Of a stretch of 64,000 nucleotides of DNA, positions 54,634 to 64,000 are shown piece by piece. Position 1 is the first letter of the stretch, and each line of letters starts with the position of its first letter. The DNA is from JBHGBM01 sp041946965 (GTDB lineage: Bacteria; Acidobacteriota; Terriglobia; Bryobacterales; Bryobacteraceae): the NCBI GenBank assembly GCA_041946965.1, contig JBHGBM010000001.1, forward strand, positions 1 to 64,000, in the 5' to 3' direction. Below the pieces are notes generated by a model. The model worked only from the letters and a program-made list of their open reading frames with translations, was not told where the DNA came from and did no database searches. The position numbers and the translations under genes are program-made.

Positions 54634-56370
54634 CTACTCCCACTCGATCGTCGCCGGCGGCTTGTGCGTCAGGTCGTAAAACACCGCCGCCACGCCCGCG
54701 ATGCCCATCAACCCCCGCGTCATCTCGGCCAGCAGCTCCGGCGGCATCGCCACCGACTGCGCCGTCATTCCGTCCACCGAATCCACCGGCCGCAGCACCA
54801 CCGAATCGGGCGCCTCCGCGGTCCCCAGCGGCGCCAGCACCACCGGGAACTGCCAGATGTCGCGCTCGAAGCCGCTCGAAAGCGCAAGCCCGCGCACCAG
54901 CGCATCGGCCGCGCGCAGGCGCGCGAGCCGCTCCACGGTCAATGACGCCCGCCGCACCATCATGCACTCCAGCGGCGCCCGCGCCTCCACCAGCGCAACC
55001 ACCCGGTTCACGCGCGCCATGCGGTTGATCAGCTCCGTGGCGCGCGCGTGGTCCATACCGTCGATGGCCAGCACCGGCGCGTAGCTGCGGCTGTCCCCCT
55101 GCACTCCCACCGACCGCACCGGCAGCACGAAACCCTCGGCGATCCTCTCCACCGGCAGGTCGCGGTCCGAGCACAGGCACCGGATCGCCAGGCCGGGGCC
55201 GGGGAAGGGATGCCGCTCCAGCAACTCCGCCGGCAGGCCCAGCTCCAGTCCGATCTCCCGCACCTCGTCCTTGTAAAACGATGCCAGCGGCTCCACGATG
55301 CGCTGCTGCTCGATCAGCTTCTGAATGCCCTCCACGCGGTTATGGTGCGTCTTGATCACCGCCGCCTTGGCCGTGCCGCCCGATTCGATGGTGTCCGGAT
55401 AAATCGTGCCCTGGCCCAGAATCCAGTGGCCGTCCAACAAACCGCGCGATTCGATCACCCGCTCCTGCACTCGCACGAACTCTTCGCCGATGATGCGGCG
55501 CTTGGTCTCCGGGTCGCAGGCCGAGGCCAAAGGAGCAAGAAACTGATCTTCGGCGTGGTCGATGGCCACCGCGCCACCCAGCGCTTCGAAGTTGCGCCTC
55601 ACGAACTCCGTCTCGCCCTCGCGCATCAGCCCCGTATCCACGTAGACCGCCCGCACCCGCTCGCTTCCCAGCGCCCGCAGGCAGAGCGTGTAGGCCACCG
55701 TGGAGTCCACGCCGCCGCTGACGAAGAAGAATACGTTGCGCTCGCCCACCGTCTCCCGTATCTCCGCTTCCAGCATCGGCACGCGGTGGCGGGGGTCCCA
55801 GTTGCGATCCGCGCCGCACACGCCGAACAGGAAGTTGCCCAGGATTTCCTTGCCGCGTGTGGTGTGGACCACCTCGGGATGAAACTGGAGCCCGTAGAAC
55901 CCGCGCGAGGAATCGGCCATCGCCGCGATCGCGCACGTCGCCGTGCTGCCGAGCACCTCGAAGCCCGGCGGCGCTTCGGCCACCGTATCGCGATGGCTCA
56001 TCCAGATCTGCTGCGGCCCTTCGAGGCCGTCGAACAGAATGCCGCCCAAGGTGCGCGGTTCAAAAACGGCCAGCCCGAATTCACCCTTCTCGCCCGGACG
56101 CACCCTGCCCCCCAGCAACTGCGCCATGAGCTGCTGCCCGTAGCAGATGCCCAGCACCGGGACGCCCAGCGCGAAGATCGCAGGATCCACCGTGGGGCTG
56201 CCCGCGTCATAGACGCTGCTCGGCCCCCCGGAAATGATGATGCCCTTCAGCCCCGCCAGTTCCGCCGCCGGCGTCTCCGAGGCGCGCACCTCGGCGTACA
56301 CGCCGAGTTCGCGAACCTTGCGGGCAATCAGGTGACAGTATTGCCCCCCAGTGTCTAGAACCGCAATCAT
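54634..56370 (-). CDS. guaA: GMP synthase (glutamine-hydrolysing)
   Basis: The product is 578 residues, slightly longer than typical. It converts XMP to GMP using glutamine and ATP. The class I glutaminase has catalytic Cys76 in GICYGQQLMAQL, with the GLQFHPEVVHT His. The ATP-pyrophosphatase P-loop is VSGGVDSTVAYTL; the C-terminal dimerisation domain ends HKPPATIEWE, the family tail. It begins three bases after the ctp stop codon. Confidence 0.97.
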   Translation of the reverse strand: MIAVLDTGGQYCHLIARKVRELGVYAEVRASETPAAELAGLKGIIISGGPSSVYDAGSPTVDPAIFALGVPVLGICYGQQLMAQLLGGRVRPGEKGEFGLAVFEPRTLGGILFDGLEGPQQIWMSHRDTVAEAPPGFEVLGSTATCAIAAMADSSRGFYGLQFHPEVVHTTRGKEILGNFLFGVCGADRNWDPRHRVPMLEAEIRETVGERNVFFFVSGGVDSTVAYTLCLRALGSERVRAVYVDTGLMREGETEFVRRNFEALGGAVAIDHAEDQFLAPLASACDPETKRRIIGEEFVRVQERVIESRGLLDGHWILGQGTIYPDTIESGGTAKAAVIKTHHNRVEGIQKLIEQQRIVEPLASFYKDEVREIGLELGLPAELLERHPFPGPGLAIRCLCSDRDLPVERIAEGFVLPVRSVGVQGDSRSYAPVLAIDGMDHARATELINRMARVNRVVALVEARAPLECMMVRRASLTVERLARLRAADALVRGLALSSGFERDIWQFPVVLAPLGTAEAPDSVVLRPVDSVDGMTAQSVAMPPELLAEMTRGLMGIAGVAAVFYDLTHKPPATIEWE

Positions 56371-56373
56371 CCG

Positions 56374-57975
56374 TTATCCGCGCGGCGCCGTGCGCTGCAC
56401 GATGATGCGCTTGGCATTCTCCAGCAGCGCCCTGGCCTTGGGCAGCGCGTCGATGGCCCTCTCCACTTCCGGATCCGTCTCCACTTCCACCTTGCGGCTC
56501 TCGTCCAGGTTGAAAGCCGTCAGGTAAATCTCCTTCTTCAGCGAGCGCTTCACCCAGTCCATGTCCTGCGTGAACTCGGCTTCGGTGAAGTCGTAGCCGT
56601 TCTTCAGAAGATAGTCGTGGAACTCGTTGAGCGCGGTCGTATCCGGCGCCCAGCCCTTGGGCAGCTTGATGTCGTGCACGCTGAAGTAATACTTCGTGAA
56701 ATTGAAGAAGGCGTACTTGCGCAGCAGCTCGGTCTGAAACTTGTTCAGCTTCGGCGCCTCGTACTTCTCGTCCGGAGTGATGCCGCCGCCGCCGTATACC
56801 GTGCGGCCGCTGTCGGTCATCTTCACGTCCAGCGGGTTGCGCTGGTTCTCGTCCTTGTGCGCGTAATAGTAATCGAAGAAAGACTTGTTGGTGTAATCGC
56901 GCTGAATCAGCCGTCCGCTGGGCGTGTAGAAGTGCGCCGTGGTGAGCGCCAGGCCGGTGTTCTCCGAAAGCGGATACACCGTCTGCACCAGCCCCTTGCC
57001 GAACGTCTTTTCCCCCAGCACCCAACCCCGGTCGTGATCCTGGAGCGCGCCCGCCACAATCTCCGCCGCTGAGGCGGACATGCGGTTCACCAGCACCACG
57101 ATGGGATAGTCCCGGCCGCGGTTGCCGTTCCTGGCGATGTACGGCTTCTCCGCCGAAGCCCGCCCCCGGTGCGACACGATGGTCTGGCCCTTTTGCAGGA
57201 ATTTATCGGCGACCGAGACGCCCTCCGTCAGCAACCCGCCCGGGTTGCCCCGCAGGTCCAGCACCAGCCCCTTGATGTTGTTCTCGCCCAGCTTCTTCAG
57301 GTTTTCTTCCAGCTCGCGTCCGGTGGTTTCGCTGAACTGCTCGATGTCGATGTAGGCGATCCCCGGCCGCAGCCACATCGCCACCGGCACGCTGCTCCGC
57401 GAAATCTCGTCGCGCGTGACCAGGAAGGCGATCGGTTCCGGCGAGCCCTCGCGCGAAATCAGCACGCGCACCTGCGTGCCGCGCGGGCCTTTCAGTAAAT
57501 CGGCCACCTCGCTGGTGGTCATGTTGTCCGTCGCCTTGTCGTTCACCTGCACGATCACGTCGCCCGGCCTCAAACCCGCCCGGTACGCGGGCGAGCCGGG
57601 AAACGGCCACATCACCACCGTCTTGCCGTTGCGCGCCGCCACCGACATGCCCACCCCGTAATAGTGGCCCTTCTGGTCTTCCCTCAGCAGTTGATAGGCG
57701 CGCGGATCGAAGAAATTCGAGTGCGGGTCCAGAGTGCGCAACGCCCCCGGGATCGCGCCGTTGTAAATCGCTTTGTCCGCGTTCACACGGTCGGCGAAGT
57801 TCTGCTCCACCAGGTCGTACACACGCGTGAAAGACCGCAACGAGCGGTCGATCTCGTCGTTGTCCGACGCCGCGGCCGCCGCGGTTTCCACCCGTGGGCC
57901 ATAGACGCCGCCCAGGATCGAGCAGCCTAACACTATGAAAAGGAAAGCCAGTAAGGAACGCCGCTTGTGGGCCAT
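56374..57975 (-). CDS. C-terminal processing (S41) peptidase with PDZ domain
   Basis: The product is 533 residues. A hydrophobic N-terminus with a Cys (MAHKRRSLLAFLFIVLGCSI) may be a signal anchor or a lipoprotein signal. Then follow an S41 helical region (VYDLVEQNFADRVN), a PDZ domain (GVGMSVAARNGKTVVMWPFP then GSPAYRAGLRPGDVIVQVND) and the catalytic core with Ser in NRMSASAAEIVAGAL and Lys in GEKTFGKGLVQTVYPL. These enzymes trim C-termini of periplasmic proteins. The minus strand carries TATACT (58002-57997) 21 bases before the ATG. Confidence 0.94.
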   Translation of the reverse strand: MAHKRRSLLAFLFIVLGCSILGGVYGPRVETAAAAASDNDEIDRSLRSFTRVYDLVEQNFADRVNADKAIYNGAIPGALRTLDPHSNFFDPRAYQLLREDQKGHYYGVGMSVAARNGKTVVMWPFPGSPAYRAGLRPGDVIVQVNDKATDNMTTSEVADLLKGPRGTQVRVLISREGSPEPIAFLVTRDEISRSSVPVAMWLRPGIAYIDIEQFSETTGRELEENLKKLGENNIKGLVLDLRGNPGGLLTEGVSVADKFLQKGQTIVSHRGRASAEKPYIARNGNRGRDYPIVVLVNRMSASAAEIVAGALQDHDRGWVLGEKTFGKGLVQTVYPLSENTGLALTTAHFYTPSGRLIQRDYTNKSFFDYYYAHKDENQRNPLDVKMTDSGRTVYGGGGITPDEKYEAPKLNKFQTELLRKYAFFNFTKYYFSVHDIKLPKGWAPDTTALNEFHDYLLKNGYDFTEAEFTQDMDWVKRSLKKEIYLTAFNLDESRKVEVETDPEVERAIDALPKARALLENAKRIIVQRTAPRG

Positions 57976-58091
57976 CAGGAATCCGTCCCTACGTAAAGTA
58001 TACCGTAGTCATTGACTTGGACGTGCCCGGAAGCCGGTTCGCTTCGCGAAATTTCGCGGCCGCCCGTTCGCTCCGGATATCGGTGATATTA

Positions 58092-58105
58092 TCGGGTTTA
58101 CCCGA
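58092..58105. promoter_or_regulatory. Palindrome in the carB leader
   Basis: TCGGGT-TT-ACCCGA is a six-base-pair inverted repeat 14 bases before the carB ATG, directly after TATTAT (a possible -10). It could be an operator or small hairpin. The divergent 144-base region to ctp holds nothing else recognisable. Confidence 0.35.
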
Positions 58106-58119
58106 ATCCCGAATCACCC

Positions 58120-61344
<3,225 letters not shown>

Positions 61345-61403
61345 TTCTTGGGTGGTGCAGGCGGTTTCGCCTGCCACGCCGCCGGTGTACGATACTCTTC
61401 GCG

Positions 61404-62483
61404 ATGTTGACACGCCGCTCCCTCCTCGCCGCCGCGCTCTTCCGCGTCGAACCCATCCGCACCATCAGCCACCAGCCCGAATACTACTGCGGCTGGTCCA
61501 CCCTCGCGCGCCGCGCCAACGGCGAACTTCTGGTTGCCTACTCCGGCGGACGCGAAGGCCACATCTGCCCCTTCGGCCGCGTCGAGCTCATCCGCTCCCG
61601 TGACAACGGCGCCACCTGGAGTTGGCCCGAGGTCCTCATGGACACCCCCATCGACGACCGCGACGCCGGCGTCTGCGAAACCCCCAAAGGATCCCTCCTC
61701 GTCACCACCTTCACCTCGCTGGCCTACGAGCGCCTCCTCCCCAAGCTCCCTCCGGAACGCCTCGCCCGCTGGGAAGCCGCGCAGCGCCGCACCACCCCCG
61801 AGCAGCGCCAGGCCCTGCTGGGCGCCTGGATGCTGCGCTCCACCGACGGCGGCATGACCTGGTCCGCGCCCTTCCGCGTCCCCCTCAACAGCCCCCACGG
61901 CCCCGTCGCGCTCGCCGAGGGCCGCCTGCTTTACGCTGGCAAGCAATTGTGGGATGAGCAGCAAAGGAACGGCGTCTGCGACTCCTCTGACGACGGCCGC
62001 ACGTGGCGCTGGCTGGCCGATATCCCCACCCGCCCGGGTGACAGCGCCCGCGACTACCACGAGCTGCACGCCGTTCAGGCGGCCGACGGCCGCATCCTCG
62101 TGCACATCCGCAACCACAACCCCGCCAATCGCGGCGAGACTCTGCAATGCGAATCCACCGACGGCGGCAAAACCTGGACCACGCCCCACGAAATCGGCGC
62201 GTGGGGCCTCCCCTCGCACCTGCTCCGCCTGCGCGACGGCCGCCTCGTCATGACCTACGGCCACCGCCGCGCGCCCTTCGGCAACCAGGCGCGCGTCAGC
62301 GCGGACCACGGGCGCACATGGTCCCCCCCGCTGACCATTTCAGACGACGGCCCCGGCTCGGACCTCGGCTATCCCTCCACAGTCGAGCTCGCCGATGGCG
62401 CCCTGCTCACTGTCTGGTATGAAAAGCCCAGGGGCGGCGGCCGCGCCGCCCTGCGCCTGGCCCGCTGGAGGCTCGAGCCGTAA
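61404..62483 (+). CDS. Exported sialidase-fold (six-bladed propeller) protein
   Basis: The product is 359 residues with MLTRRSLLAAALFRV as a twin-arginine-like leader. Five Asp boxes (S/T-x-D-x-G-x-T-W) begin at about residues 65, 146, 194, 251 and 299. The active site features of exo-sialidases include Arg-rich strands and a Tyr near GYPSTVELADGALLTVWYEK. Not all family members are sialidases; many in soil bacteria act on other sugars. A GATACT ends seven bases before the ATG. It is convergent with the partial receptor. Confidence 0.85.
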   Translation: MLTRRSLLAAALFRVEPIRTISHQPEYYCGWSTLARRANGELLVAYSGGREGHICPFGRVELIRSRDNGATWSWPEVLMDTPIDDRDAGVCETPKGSLLVTTFTSLAYERLLPKLPPERLARWEAAQRRTTPEQRQALLGAWMLRSTDGGMTWSAPFRVPLNSPHGPVALAEGRLLYAGKQLWDEQQRNGVCDSSDDGRTWRWLADIPTRPGDSARDYHELHAVQAADGRILVHIRNHNPANRGETLQCESTDGGKTWTTPHEIGAWGLPSHLLRLRDGRLVMTYGHRRAPFGNQARVSADHGRTWSPPLTISDDGPGSDLGYPSTVELADGALLTVWYEKPRGGGRAALRLARWRLEP

Positions 62484-64000
62484 TCACCAGATCAACTTGC
62501 CCGCCACCGTGGTCTTGCGCTGCTCGCTCCAGATTGTCGTGTTCACTGTGCCGAACAGCGTGTTCGCCGGCGCCGTATTCGGCGCGCCGAACATGGCGTG
62601 ATTCAGCGCGTCCTGCGATTCCGCCCGCAATTGGAGCGTAATGCGCTCGGTGATGCGAATCGTCTTCGCCAGCGAGATGTCCCAACTGTTGAATCCGTCC
62701 GATCGCAGCCCCGTTAACCTTAGCGGGAACGTGCGCAGGTTGTTGGCCAGTTGCCGCGCGGAGTCCCGCTCGAAGCCTTCCGTGTTGAACCATCGTTCGA
62801 CGGTGCGGTCGCCGTATGGGATCACCATGTCTGCCAGTTGCCTGCGGTAAATGATGTTGCCGAACCCGATCGGCGGGCCCGATTGCCAGGTGTACATGCC
62901 CTGTACGCTCCACCCGCCCACCAGCCGGTCGAGCCCCCGCGACGACGCGAGCCACGTCTTTCCCCGGCCGAACGGCAGCTCGTACTGCCCGTTCGCCACC
63001 ACGTGGTGCGGCCGGTCCTGCGCGCTGACCACGTGGTGCAGCCCCGCGTCCTGCCCGTTCAGCCGCTCCACCGCCTCCATGTACTTCGACCACGTATACG
63101 TGGCCCCCAGGAAGAAACCGCGCGCGAAACGCCGTTCCATGCGAACGTGCCCGGCGTGATACCACGAGAATCCCTCGGAGAGATTCGTCGAGACGCCGTT
63201 GAAGTGCGGGAAAGGCGTCAGCAACTGGGCGCGCTGGATGGTCGCGCTCTGCTGCCACGCGCTCCCGGCGAAGTCCGCCATTCCGCGGAACGGGTTCGTC
63301 ACGTTGGCGGTCAGGAAGTTGATCGTCGCCTGGTCGCGCTCCGGCGAGCGCGAGAGATAATTCGCCGGCACCAGGTCGTATTCGAAAGCCGAGGCCAGTC
63401 CGGTGCCCCGGCTGCCCGCGTAACCCGCCTCCACCAGGACGCGGCCGCGCAGCTCGCGCTGCACCAGCAGGCTCCAGCGTTGCAGGTACCCGTTGCGCCG
63501 GTCCGGCGCGAAGAACGAGGGCCCCTGGCCCAGAAACGTCCGCAGCCCCGCCGCCGCGCCCACCGGCTCCAAAAAGCCCCGTGGAAACGGATTCGAGAGC
63601 GTCGCGATGAAGGTCTGGCCGTTGTCTTCGGAAGGCGTCAGCGCGGTGCGCGCGTCGTAACCCAGTTGCCCCACGTCGTTGCGGTCCGTGCCCAGCGACT
63701 CGTAGAAGATCCCATATCCCGCCCGCACCGAAAGTTTCGGACGCGCCAGCCACGCCACCCCGATGCGCGGAGCCCAGTTCATCTTGTTGGCGTCCCACAG
63801 CGTGCGCGGCTGCCCGCCCACGGCCGCAAACAGCAGCCCGCCCGGCGTCCGGAAGTCCGCCGCCGCAAGCTCCGGAATCGGGCTGCGCGCATAGGCCGCC
63901 CGCGCCTGCTGCTCCACCGGGTTCGGAGTGGTGAAGTCGAAGCCGCGGTTGAAGCGGTTGTACCGCTCCGTGGTCGGACCCTCGTATTCGTGCCGCAGCC
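62484..64000 (-). CDS. Oar-like TonB-dependent receptor, C-terminal part only
   Basis: The reading frame runs to the window edge, so the signal peptide, regulatory domain, plug and first strands lie outside. The visible roughly 505 residues are barrel strands with alternating aromatic residues (WAPRIGVAWLARPKLSVRAG; LQRWSLLVQRELRGRVLVEA; YELPFGRGKTWLASS) and end TVAGKLIW. The sialidase-fold gene converges on it with no gap, so sialic-acid-like or similar glycan uptake is a possible link. Confidence 0.9.
   Translation of the reverse strand, partial: LRHEYEGPTTERYNRFNRGFDFTTPNPVEQQARAAYARSPIPELAAADFRTPGGLLFAAVGGQPRTLWDANKMNWAPRIGVAWLARPKLSVRAGYGIFYESLGTDRNDVGQLGYDARTALTPSEDNGQTFIATLSNPFPRGFLEPVGAAAGLRTFLGQGPSFFAPDRRNGYLQRWSLLVQRELRGRVLVEAGYAGSRGTGLASAFEYDLVPANYLSRSPERDQATINFLTANVTNPFRGMADFAGSAWQQSATIQRAQLLTPFPHFNGVSTNLSEGFSWYHAGHVRMERRFARGFFLGATYTWSKYMEAVERLNGQDAGLHHVVSAQDRPHHVVANGQYELPFGRGKTWLASSRGLDRLVGGWSVQGMYTWQSGPPIGFGNIIYRRQLADMVIPYGDRTVERWFNTEGFERDSARQLANNLRTFPLRLTGLRSDGFNSWDISLAKTIRITERITLQLRAESQDALNHAMFGAPNTAPANTLFGTVNTTIWSEQRKTTVAGKLIW

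Overview
The window is GC-rich, densely packed bacterial DNA. It most resembles a soil Acidobacteriota of the Bryobacteraceae/Solibacter type. The reasons are: five very large Oar-like TonB-dependent receptors with an N-terminal carboxypeptidase-regulatory domain and no SusD partners; many twin-arginine-exported, one-gene glycan enzymes (GH109-like oxidoreductases, sulfatases, a fucosidase, a GH2 enzyme, a sialidase-fold protein); an eroded serine/threonine kinase with a beta-propeller tail; and decayed toxin-antitoxin modules. This assignment rests on gene content; no rRNA is present.

Layout. 1-56: 3'-truncated tRNA-Asn. 728-11332: a divergent glycan locus. GH2 hydrolase plus a UroD-like protein read left; a ROK regulator, a TonB receptor and a beta-helix/esterase fusion read right from one short intergenic region containing a palindrome-bearing promoter. 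11376-19302: housekeeping (aceE, polX, an active/inactive M16 peptidase pair, a Nudix hydrolase). 19299-23122: an exported amidohydrolase and two GH109-like oxidoreductases in one operon. 23196-25649: a B12-binding radical SAM protein and a membrane methyltransferase-like protein. 25699-32250: fucosidase plus sulfatase, thiC with a tiny Lys-rich upstream gene, a DUF362 protein, and remnants of hicA and PIN toxins. 32611-38060: MFS transporter plus ACT/DUF5612 protein, hemB, a 46-residue Cys/His protein, serS and a class V aminotransferase. 38136-50949: a deleted kinase gene, three TonB receptors, a phosphoesterase, and a multi-domain carboxypeptidase-regulatory protein. 51026-54605: a glycosidase-like protein and a second sulfatase. 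54634-61344: guaA, a C-terminal-processing protease and carB. 61404-64000: a five-Asp-box sialidase-fold protein and the 3' part of a fifth TonB receptor.

The main theme is periplasmic and outer-membrane glycan use (fucosylated, sulfated, acetylated, possibly amino-sugar or pectin-like polymers) interspersed with core metabolism. The most system-like element is the divergent 728-11332 locus. Two further patterns stand out: -10-like hexamers 6-10 bases before the start codons of several genes that lack a Shine-Dalgarno sequence (candidate leaderless mRNAs), and perfect or near-perfect palindromes in promoter spacers. I see no insertion sequence, CRISPR array, prophage or origin.
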